Positions 20,112 through 29,799 of a stretch of 64,000 nt of DNA are shown one piece after another. The DNA lies in assembly GCA_023263785.1 (NCBI GenBank), contig JALQUO010000001.1:186001-250000 (forward strand), read 5' to 3'. This DNA is from Rickettsiales bacterium. GTDB taxonomy: Bacteria > Pseudomonadota > Alphaproteobacteria > Rickettsiales > Midichloriaceae. Position 1 is the first letter of the stretch; every line of letters begins with the position of its first letter. Under the pieces are notes generated by a model, which saw only the letters and a list, made by a program, of their open reading frames with translations, was not told the origin of the DNA and searched no databases. A program made the position numbers and the translations under genes.

Positions 20112-21476
20112 ATGAGTTATGGAATACAAAATAACTTATTAATGACGTCTGGACATAGTTCTTTTTTAGGAGATCTTTTTATAATAATTCTAATCATATT
20201 TTTTACTGGACTATTTGTTCTCTCTGAGATATCAATTCTTACCTCAAACAAAGCAAAGCTTCACAAGATGGTTGCGAAAGGCAACAGAGGTGCAAAGCAA
20301 GCAATGAAGATAATGCAGCACCCTGAGATATTCCTTTCTACAATGCAGATAGGTATAACTTTAATGAGTGCTCTACTTGGACTATATGGTGGTACGTCAG
20401 TCAGTGAATACCTAGCAATTCAAATAAATGAGATACCTTATGTTGGTGAGTATCTATCAGCATACAGCCTTTTAATAGCATCTGTTATATCACTTTCTCT
20501 TATAACTTACTTTGCTGTCCTCAGTGAAATACTTCCTAAGAGGATTGCAATGCTACAGCCAGAGAAAATTGCTTCTCTTACATCGTATGGGATCTCAGCA
20601 GTGATCAAATTCACATATCCTCTGAGCTTTGTATTGACTGCATCAACAAAGTGTTTATTGAAGCTTTTTAAGATCAAAGATAACTCAAACAATGTATCTA
20701 TAGATGAAATAAAATTTGTTCTTAGTCAGGCTGTCAGCGTTGGAACATTACATAAAACAGAGCATGACCTCCTAAAGAGACTTATAAACCTTATGAATAT
20801 GCAAGTTGGTGCAATCATGGCTCCAAGAAACAAGATCATTTCATTGGACATAAGTGATAAGGAAAAAAATAACATTGATAAGTTAAGGAAATATAGTTTT
20901 AATTTCTTTCCAGTTATAAATGGATCTCTTGATCAGATTATAGGAGTTGTTTCTATCAAGTCTCTCTTTAGTCAGTCAAATGTCACAAACGCAGCCCTAT
21001 ATGAATCTGCAAAGGCATCAAATGTAGTGTTTGTACCTGAAATGGCACAAATAACAAAACTAATAGATTTATTTTCATCTAAACAGGTTAAGACAGCTCT
21101 TGTTGTTGATGAGTACGGTGATATAGAGGGTATTGTAACGCTGAATGACATAATGAGAACATTCCTTGGGGATTTAGCAATTCTGATGGATGGTAGGAAG
21201 CCATCAGTTGTTGAACGAAGCGATGGATCATTTGTCCTCGATGGAAACATTTCAATTGAAGAGCTATATGAATTGTTACAAATCTCATCGCTTCCAGGAG
21301 ATGACGAAGAAGATTATAGAACACTCGCAAGCTTCATGCTGAGGCAGCTGGGAACCCTTCCTAAAACAGGAGACATAGTAACAGCATCAAACTTAGTATT
21401 CAAAGTCACTAAGATGGATAAGAAAAGGATTGATAAAGTTGTCGTGATGAAAGAGATTGAACACAAAGAAGAATAG
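20112..21476 (+). CDS. CNNM/CorC family membrane protein with CBS pair
   Basis: The 454 residues start with a DUF21/CNNM membrane domain (about residues 20-190, with GLFVLSEISILTSNKAKL). A CBS-domain pair (about 200-340) follows, with MAPRNKIISLD and ALVVDEYGDIEGIVTLNDI, then a CorC/HlyC C-terminal domain (about 355-445). Family members are linked to magnesium or cobalt efflux and sometimes called hemolysin-like. The DEYG signature is intact. It is a single gene between the deformylase remnant and ispH. The transported ion cannot be read from sequence. Confidence 0.9.
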   Translation: MSYGIQNNLLMTSGHSSFLGDLFIIILIIFFTGLFVLSEISILTSNKAKLHKMVAKGNRGAKQAMKIMQHPEIFLSTMQIGITLMSALLGLYGGTSVSEYLAIQINEIPYVGEYLSAYSLLIASVISLSLITYFAVLSEILPKRIAMLQPEKIASLTSYGISAVIKFTYPLSFVLTASTKCLLKLFKIKDNSNNVSIDEIKFVLSQAVSVGTLHKTEHDLLKRLINLMNMQVGAIMAPRNKIISLDISDKEKNNIDKLRKYSFNFFPVINGSLDQIIGVVSIKSLFSQSNVTNAALYESAKASNVVFVPEMAQITKLIDLFSSKQVKTALVVDEYGDIEGIVTLNDIMRTFLGDLAILMDGRKPSVVERSDGSFVLDGNISIEELYELLQISSLPGDDEEDYRTLASFMLRQLGTLPKTGDIVTASNLVFKVTKMDKKRIDKVVVMKEIEHKEE

Positions 21477-21583
21477 AGATAATTGAAGCGCACCAAAAAG
21501 ATACGAGAAAAACGATTTCTTAATTGGATTTTTCAAGTATTTAATTTAAGCAATGCAAGTAATACTCTCTGGGAAATAATCCC

Positions 21584-21596
21584 AAGTAAATTACTT
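21584..21596. repeat. Palindrome copy 2, AAGTAAWTTACTT family
   Basis: AAGTAAATTACTT is a perfect 13-base palindrome 31 bases before the ispH start. A small inverted repeat (TGGGA, AATAA, TCCCA) directly precedes it. Its place fits an operator upstream of ispH. Confidence 0.6.
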
Positions 21597-21627
21597 ATGA
21601 TTACCCATAAGAAAAAAAATATGTAAG

Positions 21628-22560
21628 ATGAAAAAAATCCTCCTAATAAAACCGCGCGGCTTCTGTGCTGGAGTGGAGAGAGCAATAGATATAGTTGAGA
21701 GAGCAATCATAAAATATGGAGCGCCAGTCTATGTAAGACATGAGATAGTTCATAATAAGAAGGTTGTTGAAGATCTTAAAGAAAAAGGTGCGGTTTTCGT
21801 AAAAGAACTAAATGAGGTGCCAGACGGTGCAGTTGTGATATTTTCAGCTCATGGCGTATCAGAGAAAGTCGAAACAGATGCTAATGTGATGGGTTTAAAA
21901 CCTATTGATGCGACCTGCCCTCTTGTAAAAAAAGTACATAATCAAGCTAAGAATTATGAACTAAAAAATAGGGAAATAATTTTGATCGGACATGCAGGGC
22001 ATCCTGAGGTGGAAGGAACGATGGGTAGGGTTGAGAAACAAGTACATCTAGTTCAAAACCCTGAGGATGTTAAATCTCTCCAGATACAAGATGATGTACC
22101 TGTAGCTTATATCACTCAAACAACTCTTAGCTTTGATGATACAGCAGAGATAATCAAAGCCCTCAAAGAGAAATTTATTGATATAGTAGGTCCTGAGCTA
22201 TCAGACATATGCTATGCAACACAGAACAGACAGACGGCTGTCAAGAGAGCCTGTGAGACGGTTGATGTATTGCTTGTAATAGGATCTAAAAACAGTTCAA
22301 ATTCAAATAGATTGCGGGATGTCGGACAAAATGCAGGTACGCAATCATATCTCATCAACAGCGCATCAGATATAAGGAGTGATTGGTTCAATGACACAAC
22401 CAAAACCATAGGAATAACTGCCGGTGCATCTGCTCCAGAAACATTGGTAGCTGGAGTCATCGATCATCTAAAGAAAAATCTCGGGATAGATTTGGTTGAT
22501 GAACAAGACTTCGGCATAGTAGAAAATGTCAAGTTCAATCTCCCAAGAGAATTAAAGTGA
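21628..22560 (+). CDS. ispH: 4-hydroxy-3-methylbut-2-enyl diphosphate reductase
   Basis: IspH makes IPP and DMAPP in the last step of the MEP isoprenoid pathway, using a 4Fe-4S cluster. The 310 residues hold the three cluster cysteines Cys13 (GFCAGVERAI), Cys97 (ATCPLV) and Cys195 (ICYATQNRQ). The active-site glutamate lies in GHPEVEG (about residues 125-131). Full length and complete. Its 3' end overlaps convergently, by nine bases, the end of the degenerate IMPase-like gene. Confidence 0.97.
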   Translation: MKKILLIKPRGFCAGVERAIDIVERAIIKYGAPVYVRHEIVHNKKVVEDLKEKGAVFVKELNEVPDGAVVIFSAHGVSEKVETDANVMGLKPIDATCPLVKKVHNQAKNYELKNREIILIGHAGHPEVEGTMGRVEKQVHLVQNPEDVKSLQIQDDVPVAYITQTTLSFDDTAEIIKALKEKFIDIVGPELSDICYATQNRQTAVKRACETVDVLLVIGSKNSSNSNRLRDVGQNAGTQSYLINSASDIRSDWFNDTTKTIGITAGASAPETLVAGVIDHLKKNLGIDLVDEQDFGIVENVKFNLPRELK

Positions 22561-23310
22561 TAACATTGGTTTCACAATAGATTTTTTTCCAAAGACATAT
22601 AAACCATCAACAAATCCATCAGCGCCCCCTGCTGCATTCACAATTTCAGTAATTGCTGTTATATACTCAGGACTTTCAGGAACACTGTGAAATGCAACGT
22701 CTATTTTGTTTTCAACGACTCTTAGTGCATCACATAAAATACTACCAGAAGATACAAAATGTAATTCCCTTTTACCAAGTAGCTCTTCTGCCCTATGCTT
22801 TGAGTTATCAGTCGCACATAAAATAGATGGCAATGATATATTTAATGATTGACTCATACGCAGTCTTTTTGGTAGGCCATCTGCTCCAAGTAGAAATGCC
22901 TCACCTTCTGTTTCAGCATAGACTATTGAGTGCATTGCAGGGACGCAGATTGCAGCAGATTCTTCAGATGCTATTGAGAATCCTATATGTTCTATTCCAT
23001 GTGATAAATTAATCATGTTGTCTATTCCCACTACAATGTAGTCGACTTTTGCCACTCTTTTTTCATTTGTTTTATAACTGACATCAGAAATGTCTTTGAA
23101 GGAACCATCTTTCTCGTATATAATAATATTACTGGGTTCTGCGAAGTTCAGTTCTGATGAGATATTTCTCTCAAATCTGTTTTGAGAACTTGTTAAAAAA
23201 TTTTTTAGATTACGGGAGGTTTGCAGATGTACTATTTCTGAAACATCTCTTCTAAGGTTTATAGATGATTTTTCACAAGCTTTTATAATATTTTTTGTAT
23301 TTCTATACAT
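22552..23310 (-). CDS. Inositol-monophosphatase-like protein with degraded metal motifs
   Basis: The 252 residues follow the IMPase/CysQ fold order. YIVVGIDNMINLSHGIEHIGFSIA (about 91-114) aligns with the family strand that normally reads DPLDGTTNF-HG. The C-terminal GSILCDALRVVENKIDVAFH aligns with the region before WDxAAG. The metal-binding motifs are changed: the first DP is VG, and WDTAAG is YITAIT. The reading frame is open and the glycine-rich frame is kept. It may therefore be a non-catalytic descendant rather than a fresh pseudogene. No substrate can be proposed. Confidence 0.65.
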   Translation of the reverse strand: MYRNTKNIIKACEKSSINLRRDVSEIVHLQTSRNLKNFLTSSQNRFERNISSELNFAEPSNIIIYEKDGSFKDISDVSYKTNEKRVAKVDYIVVGIDNMINLSHGIEHIGFSIASEESAAICVPAMHSIVYAETEGEAFLLGADGLPKRLRMSQSLNISLPSILCATDNSKHRAEELLGKRELHFVSSGSILCDALRVVENKIDVAFHSVPESPEYITAITEIVNAAGGADGFVDGLYVFGKKSIVKPMLSL

Positions 23311-23387
23311 TATGAACTTTTTAATTAAAATTGACTTATATGTCAGAAAGTATCTAATTATTTAAATTTATTCAATAGGTCAAGTAT

Positions 23388-24116
23388 ATGAAAATAGGAA
23401 TAATAGGTTACACAGGGAAAATGGGACAAGCTCTGATTAATGAAATTACAACAAATGATGATAATAATGTAATTCTTTCAGCTATCCATTCACGGGGTGA
23501 AACCGATAGAGTTATTGATGATATTCAGATTACTAATAATTATCAAACGCTTGTTAAAAATTGTGACGTTGTCATAGATTTTTCTCGTCCAGATTCATCT
23601 CTTGAGGTCATAAGCCACTGCCTATCATTTAAGAGACCAATTGTATGTGGTACTACTGGCTTCACAAACACAGAAATGGATGAAGTAAGAGAATCATCTA
23701 AGCATATAAAAATATTTTATTCAGCAAACATGTCATTGGGTGTAGCTATTTTATCTCGTCTGATGCAGAGTGCAATCAATACTTTTAAGAAGAACAATAT
23801 CTTACCAGAAGTTTCAATCCTTGAAAGACATCACAGACATAAAGTAGATAAGCCTTCTGGGACAGCAATGCTACTAGCAAACAAGGTTGCAGCTCTCTCT
23901 AGTGATATCCATCCAGAGATCGTCTCCTTGAGATATGGAGATAACATAGGGCAACATGAAGTTATAATAAGCACTGACATGGAAGTGCTAACTTTACAAC
24001 ACCAAGCAACCAACAGGTCTGTATTTGCTGCAGGTGCTGTTGCTGCTGCGAAGTTTATTTTTGAACAAAAAACAGATAGACTGTATACTATGGAAGACAT
24101 GGTAAATACAAAATAA
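23388..24116 (+). CDS. dapB: 4-hydroxy-tetrahydrodipicolinate reductase
   Basis: DapB makes tetrahydrodipicolinate for diaminopimelate, used in peptidoglycan and lysine. The 242 residues have the nucleotide-binding GYTGKMGQAL at 7-16 and CGTTGF near 91-96. The catalytic HHRHKVDKPSGTA region also binds substrate. Length is normal. The stop and the next start overlap as TAATG, so dapB and radA should be co-translated. It supports retention of a DAP-type cell wall. Confidence 0.95.
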   Translation: MKIGIIGYTGKMGQALINEITTNDDNNVILSAIHSRGETDRVIDDIQITNNYQTLVKNCDVVIDFSRPDSSLEVISHCLSFKRPIVCGTTGFTNTEMDEVRESSKHIKIFYSANMSLGVAILSRLMQSAINTFKKNNILPEVSILERHHRHKVDKPSGTAMLLANKVAALSSDIHPEIVSLRYGDNIGQHEVIISTDMEVLTLQHQATNRSVFAAGAVAAAKFIFEQKTDRLYTMEDMVNTK

Positions 24117-25489
24117 TGAAGAAAAAACAACAGTATATCTGCACAAACTGCGGACAAGACTATAAACAATGGGTTGGTAAGTGTACTAACTGCAATGAAT
24201 GGAATTGCGTAAATGAATTCACAGTAGCATCAACAAATAAAAAAAACTCAGTAGCAAGCAATATCTCATTTGAGGGGCTAGAAGTCATCTGTGGAGGCTC
24301 ATTAGATGAAAAAACAGTAAGACATAGTACAGACATAGAAGAGCTGGATAGAGTCCTTGGAGGTGGACTTGTAGTTGGAACAGCAGTGCTTCTCTCAGGT
24401 GAACCAGGTATAGGTAAATCAACTCTACTACTGCAACTCTGTGATGCCATAGCGAAAAAGGGCTTCGCGACCTGTTACGTAACTGGAGAGGAATCAATAG
24501 GCCAGATAAGAGTCAGAGCAAGCAGAATGGATGTAAAAAGCAATGCAAAAGTCATAGCCACAACTGACATGGATGAGATTCTATCAGTCCTCAAGACAAT
24601 GAAATCGCCAGGAATAGCAATCATAGACTCAATTCAAACAATTGGTTCGAATGGAGTGGATAGCTCTCCAGGCACTGTCACACAAGTCAAAGCATGTACC
24701 TTAGAGCTAGTCAATGCAGCAAAAACTCTCGGAATATGCTTAGTAATAGTTGGACATATAAACAAAGAAGGGCAAATAGCTGGACCGAAGCTACTAGAGC
24801 ATATGGTAGATGTAGTTCTGTCCTTTGAAAGTGATAACAGCAAACAATACAGAATCATAAGAGGTCTCAAGAACAGATATGGATCAACTAATGAAATAGG
24901 GATTTTTGAGATGTCTAATAAAGGCCTTATAGAGGTCCATAACCCCTCAAAGATATTCATGCCATCCAATAGACCAAACATCAGTGGATCATGCATATTT
25001 GCAGGAATAGAAGGCACTAGAGGTGTCCTTGTTGAAGTTCAAGCACTCGTCGCACCATCTTACATTCCAACTCCACGGCGAGCTGCCATCGGCTGGGATT
25101 ACAACAGACTATCAATGATTGTGGCAATCCTGAATGCACGAATCGGAGTAAATATCATGGACAAAGAAATCTATTTGAATGTCGCTGGTGGTACTAAAAT
25201 AAGTGAGACGGGTCTCGATTTGGCTGTCGTCGTAGCACTCCTCTCAGCTCATAAAAATATCCCAATAGGGCATGATACAGCATTTGTTGGGGAAATAGGT
25301 TTACTTGGTGAACTCAGAGCAGTTTCTCACCTTGATATTAGAATCAAAGAGGCTCTAAAGCTAGGATTTAAAGCGATTGTCACATCAGTACCAGAGAAGA
25401 TGAAGTTAGACAAAATCGAAGGGAATATTGTAAATGTAAAACACATAAAAGATATCATCCCAGTCTTATTTAAACTCTCTGGGAAATGA
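24116..25489 (+). CDS. radA: DNA repair protein RadA
   Basis: RadA is a RecA-like ATPase that drives branch migration during recombination. The 457 residues start with a four-cysteine zinc finger (Cys9, Cys12, Cys23, Cys26). Walker A GEPGIGKST is at 95-103, the RadA-specific KNRYGSTNE motif near 253-261, and a C-terminal Lon-protease-like domain (about 300-450) follows. The Lon-like domain lacks the catalytic Ser, as is normal for RadA. It is coupled to dapB by a one-base overlap. Confidence 0.97.
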   Translation: MKKKQQYICTNCGQDYKQWVGKCTNCNEWNCVNEFTVASTNKKNSVASNISFEGLEVICGGSLDEKTVRHSTDIEELDRVLGGGLVVGTAVLLSGEPGIGKSTLLLQLCDAIAKKGFATCYVTGEESIGQIRVRASRMDVKSNAKVIATTDMDEILSVLKTMKSPGIAIIDSIQTIGSNGVDSSPGTVTQVKACTLELVNAAKTLGICLVIVGHINKEGQIAGPKLLEHMVDVVLSFESDNSKQYRIIRGLKNRYGSTNEIGIFEMSNKGLIEVHNPSKIFMPSNRPNISGSCIFAGIEGTRGVLVEVQALVAPSYIPTPRRAAIGWDYNRLSMIVAILNARIGVNIMDKEIYLNVAGGTKISETGLDLAVVVALLSAHKNIPIGHDTAFVGEIGLLGELRAVSHLDIRIKEALKLGFKAIVTSVPEKMKLDKIEGNIVNVKHIKDIIPVLFKLSGK

Positions 25490-25549
25490 TTTTAAAAATT
25501 ACTTAGGATTAGCTGGTTTATCAGTCAAATTATAGCTCTTCATTAATGT

Positions 25550-25564
25550 CAAGTAAATTACTTG
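25550..25564. repeat. Palindrome copy 3, AAGTAAWTTACTT family
   Basis: CAAGTAAATTACTTG is a perfect 15-base palindrome between the ends of radA and the broken comEC gene. It is the only copy lying between convergent genes, so it need not be an operator. Confidence 0.6.
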
Positions 25565-25567
25565 TGT

Positions 25568-27732
25568 TTAATTTTCAACACTTCTAATAACCTCAAGATT
25601 CTCATTGATGACATGAGTTCCATGCTTCTTTAGATCTGAATGAGTAATATTATTCTGTGCTGTTCTGCAAGCAGTATCATCATACATATTAATGAAAATC
25701 TTTGGCTGTATCTGATTACATTTTGCAAGCCCTTCCTCTTGTATATGAGAGTTCAAAATGACAATTATATTGTTTTTATTTTTAACTATACAAAAGTCGC
25801 TGTTGCATTCTGTGATGTCAAACTTTTTCTTTTTTAATAAGGCATTCAGACTTTCTTTAAGAAAATTATCTTTTCCAATTTTTCCTTGCCAAACTTCTTG
25901 TGAAAACCTATCTCTTTGCCTGGAAGAAAAAATGAATTTTTTATCATCAGAATTACTTATCATATCATGTCTCACAGCGAAGGCTTTAGTACTAACAAGA
26001 AGAATAATATTATCTTTTTTATGAACAAAAAACATCCAGCAATTGCTATTATGAGGCCAGATAATTTAATTCTTTTTTGGGTGTTGATACAGAAGATAAA
26101 AAAACCCAATTGATACAATAGTTATCCCTAAGTTAGTAAATCCTGCCACATGTATATCTGAATGAGGTAGTTTACTAACAACCTTTGCAATCCACATCAT
26201 AAAATCCACACTATACTCCAAAGGTATTAGTGTAAATTTATCCAATCCAAATGGCATCAACAGCATGCTGAGCATCCCGAACGGCATTATTATAAAGTCA
26301 CTCAATGGCACACATATAAGGTTTGCAATGATTCCATAGGGAGCGAATTGGTTAAAGTGATAAATGATAAATGGAGCTGTTGCTATGCTTGCTGCAGCCG
26401 AAGCAATAGTAAGTTTAAAAAAATACTCAAAATACTTTGATTTAAATTTAAAAAATTCATCAGAGAGTTCAAAGGTTGCTATAAGTGCAAAACATGCTGC
26501 AAATGACATCTGTAGACCAGCTGCAAAGAGAGCCTCTGGTGTGTGACTATTAGCATTATTATTGCTGCAATACAGAGGGATTTTATTGGATGAATATGTC
26601 TATCATATACAAGACACAGCATCAGAATAGATGATGTTATGAGAGCCCTCTGCGCTGAAACAGGTGCGCCAGCAAGCATCACATAGAAGGTCGAAAGCAA
26701 GATTGAAAATATTGCTGATGCCTTTGAAATAGAAAAATACAGAGCAGGCTGCAGATTAGTCATCAGAGGTATGAAATAAAGTAAAATAGCTCTAATGAGA
26801 AAAAATGCTATTGCTACCACCACCACTACATGCATCCCTGATATAGCAATTATATGAGCTAAACCAGAAACCCTCAAGGCATAGTAATCATTTGGATTTA
26901 TCTGAGCATTCTCACCAACAAGGATTGCAGCTGCTATACTACTAGATGGCTCAGGGATAGCAGATTTTATCTTGAGAGTTATAGACTTACGTAATGTATT
27001 TAGTTTTTCCTCAACTGCATCTAAAATGGAATTATTATCTTGTCGTTTATGACTATCAAGTATCTCAATTCCACTATGAGAATACCCAATTGCCCCAATT
27101 CCTTTGAAAAATGCATATTGTGAGAAATCAAAACTATTTGGGAAAGACGGTGGTGGTGGCATGAGAGTTGCTCTAAGTAAGATCCATTCACCTATGATGT
27201 TTTCTGATTGAATTTTTTGTCTTAAATTAATTCTAACTATTCCGAAGTCAAGTTTCTGTAGAATTTTTTCATCATCAACTTCAAAGACATTTTTTAGATA
27301 AATTCTTGACCCATTATCACGAATCTCAAACTGTTTAACTTTTCCTATGATTTTTATTTTATTTATTTGATCAACAAGCTTTGTTTTTGGAGTCATAACA
27401 TTGAATCTGAAGGAGGCAGATACAAAACCAGCAGCAGCAGATGTTAAGAAAATTGATACAATTATTCCAAAAAGATATCTTTTCTGTATTAAAAATACAC
27501 TCTTATTTAAATTTTTTTTTGAAAATATTGAAAGATCTTGATTGATAACAAAAGAACTGTATCTGGACAATAAAAACCTATAAACAACGTAAAAACTTAC
27601 TAAAACAACAACTGATACTACTAAAAAATCATCATCATTATAAAACCTAAATCTTATGTCAATTCCGCATATTATAGCTGGTAAAATTAAAAATAATTTA
27701 TTTTTAATAAGACCTTCTAATAGATAATTCAT
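25568..27732 (-). pseudogene. comEC: Competence protein ComEC, broken by three frameshifts
   Basis: Three same-strand frames (27732-26479, 26509-26066 and 26035-25568) read as consecutive parts of one ComEC/Rec2 DNA-uptake channel. The first part has N-terminal membrane helices, a DUF4131-like soluble domain and the start of the Competence domain (VSGLAHIIAISGMHV). The second continues with FAAGLQMSFAACFALIATF, and the third is the soluble C-terminus. Joints: a two-base insertion in a CA repeat near 26538-26546, one extra T in T6 at 26073-26078, and one missing T in T6 at 26015-26020. Correcting them gives about 720 continuous residues. Confidence 0.85.
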
Positions 27733-28007
27733 CCTATATTTCTAGTATAATATTTGACTATAAAGCTGATAATTCATACCCCCAAAAACTCATTACGATG
27801 TTGCATTTAAACCTCATTGCAATATTTTTGCAATATTTGATAAAATTTTTACCGTATAAATATATAATTTCTGAATAGCGCCTCTTGATAAATGTCATAC
27901 GTTAGTGTACACATTATATTAACAGCATGTGAGGTTGTCCTATAATCCTATCCCCCCTCCTATTTGTTCTTGGTTTATCTCTCGCATGCTGGGGAGACCT
28001 CGGACTT
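27733..28007. other. Intergenic region with a possible structured RNA
   Basis: The right half is richer in GC than other gaps. CAGCATGTGAG at 27923-27933 can pair with CTCGCATGCTG at 27981-27991, eleven pairs including one wobble that works only on the plus strand. A promoter-like TTGATA (27885-27890), 17-base gap and TACACA (27908-27913) lie just upstream on the same strand. I could not match it to RNase P, SRP, tmRNA or a riboswitch. Comparative folding would decide. Confidence 0.3.
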
Positions 28008-28337
28008 TTACCTTAATGTTTCCCTAAGAATCCAATCAATGTAATCTTTGTTAAATACCTCAGTTTCTCCAAACTCTATGATGCAAGGTATCTCATATGG
28101 ATGAATACGTTTTAATTCTTCAGAAACCTTTTGAACTAAATTTTTGTTTGTTTTTAAAATAATACCAACTTCTTTATCTTGACATACTTTTCCATTCCAT
28201 CGATACATTGAATTCATTTCTGGGATTATATTTGCGCAAGCTATTAGTCTTTGTTGCAATAGATCTACAACTATCTTCTCTGCGGTTGCATTGTCACTCA
28301 CAGTAGTATATAGAACTCCCAATATACTGTTTTTCAT
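28008..28337 (-). CDS. cutA: Divalent-cation tolerance protein CutA
   Basis: The 109 residues match CutA1, a small cytosolic trimer linked to copper and other divalent metal tolerance. Signatures are LYTTVSDNATAEKIV near the start, ACANIIPEMNSMYRWNGK and the C-terminal IPCIIEFGETEVFNKDYIDWI. Length and ferredoxin-like layout fit. It is divergent from the DASS transporter gene, with eleven bases between starts. Confidence 0.93.
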   Translation of the reverse strand: MKNSILGVLYTTVSDNATAEKIVVDLLQQRLIACANIIPEMNSMYRWNGKVCQDKEVGIILKTNKNLVQKVSEELKRIHPYEIPCIIEFGETEVFNKDYIDWILRETLR

Positions 28338-28348
28338 AATAATAAAAA

Positions 28349-29770
28349 ATGTCTAAACAAATAATAAACAGTAAAAATATTAGCATTTTAACGATTTTAT
28401 TTGTATCTGTTTTTCTTTGGAACTGCGAACATCCAGCAGAACTAACAACAAATGCATGGCATACCTTTGTGATATTTATCTCTACAATTGTCGGATTGAT
28501 TCTAAATCCACTTCCAATGGGTGTAATGACTTTACTTGCCTTAGTTGGTTGTGTAGTAACTTCTTCAATCCCAATCAAGATTGCCCTCAGTGGTTTTAGT
28601 GAGAGTGTTGTTTGGCTTGTTGTCTTCGCATTCTTCATAGCAAGGACAGTCATCAACACAGGCTTAGGTACAAGAATTGCATATCTTTTCATATCAAGAT
28701 TTGGGAAGGGCCCTATAGGTGTTGCCTACAGCATGATTTTCACAGAGTTTCTAATATCTCCTATGATTCCAAGCGCTACATCAAGGGGTGGAGGAATAAT
28801 ATACCCAATTGCTAAGGCTACGATCGAGGGTTACAATGCACAGCTGTCACATATCAATCAGAAGGGCATTGGTGGCTTCTTCACAATGATATGCCTCCAC
28901 AGTAATATAATCACTAGTACAATGTTTTTGACTGCAATGGCAGGCAACCCTGTAGCTCAGAAGCTTGCGATTGACTGCGGTGTTGACATCACATGGTTTA
29001 ACTGGGCTTATGCTACTGTTGTACCTGGTCTTGTATCGCTTATTCTACTGCCATTTATAATCCAAATATTTTGTCCAATACCGAAGGCTCTAGACAATCA
29101 AATAATTGTTGAGAAAGCAAAGGAAGGACTTGTAGCATTAGGTAGAATGACAAAGAATGAAATAATAACTGCCTGCACATTTGTTTTCTTAATAATTCTA
29201 TGGATCTTTGAGAAACAAGTTGGTATCAGTGCAACAACAACTGCAATGTTAGGTGTTTGTATTTTACTTCTATCTGGGGTTCTGACCTGGACTGATGTAA
29301 CGAGTGAGAAAGCTGCTTGGGATATCTTTATTTGGTTTGCAATCCTAATGATGATTGCTAACTCATTGAGTGAACAAAAAGTTACTCTATGGGCTGGGAA
29401 TCTCATTTCATCATCACTTAATGGACATACTCCAACAATGACAGCAGTAATTGTTTGCGTTGGGTTATTTTTTGGGCATTACCTCTTTGCTAGTGTCACT
29501 GTGTACTTCACTGCAATGTATGGAATATTCCTCAAGACATTCTTAGGCATAGGCTTACCTGCACTACCCTCAGCCTATGCATTGATGATAGTCATAATGA
29601 TATCTTCTGGTTTTACACACTATGGAATAAGTTCAGCTCCTGTGTTTTTTAGTGGAGGATATTTAACAGTTAAGGAGTGGTGGAGTAAGTCGTTTTGCAT
29701 CACCATCGGAACAAGTATCATATGGATGATAATGTGTGTTGCCTGGTGGTCAGTTATAGGATGGCTGTAA
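28349..29770 (+). CDS. DASS-family anion:sodium symporter (dicarboxylate type)
   Basis: This 473-residue membrane protein has about eleven to twelve helices and belongs to the divalent anion:Na+ symporter family. It is close in pattern to the plastid-like 2-oxoglutarate/malate translocators found in intracellular bacteria. Key stretches are MIPSATSRGGGIIYPIAKA, AMAGNPVAQKLA, and the C-terminal SSGFTHYGISSAPVFFSGGYL. It would import C4 dicarboxylates or 2-oxoglutarate from a host, feeding the TCA cycle. The substrate is inferred from the family. Confidence 0.88.
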   Translation: MSKQIINSKNISILTILFVSVFLWNCEHPAELTTNAWHTFVIFISTIVGLILNPLPMGVMTLLALVGCVVTSSIPIKIALSGFSESVVWLVVFAFFIARTVINTGLGTRIAYLFISRFGKGPIGVAYSMIFTEFLISPMIPSATSRGGGIIYPIAKATIEGYNAQLSHINQKGIGGFFTMICLHSNIITSTMFLTAMAGNPVAQKLAIDCGVDITWFNWAYATVVPGLVSLILLPFIIQIFCPIPKALDNQIIVEKAKEGLVALGRMTKNEIITACTFVFLIILWIFEKQVGISATTTAMLGVCILLLSGVLTWTDVTSEKAAWDIFIWFAILMMIANSLSEQKVTLWAGNLISSSLNGHTPTMTAVIVCVGLFFGHYLFASVTVYFTAMYGIFLKTFLGIGLPALPSAYALMIVIMISSGFTHYGISSAPVFFSGGYLTVKEWWSKSFCITIGTSIIWMIMCVAWWSVIGWL

Positions 29771-29799
29771 AACAACCACTTTTCTTAAAGATACTTTTC

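Noticed and set aside
27990-28020. Minus-strand AAAGTCCGAGGTCTCC resembling the conserved block of RNase P RNA
   Set aside because: The remaining conserved RNase P elements are not found downstream, and the region is too short for the whole RNA.
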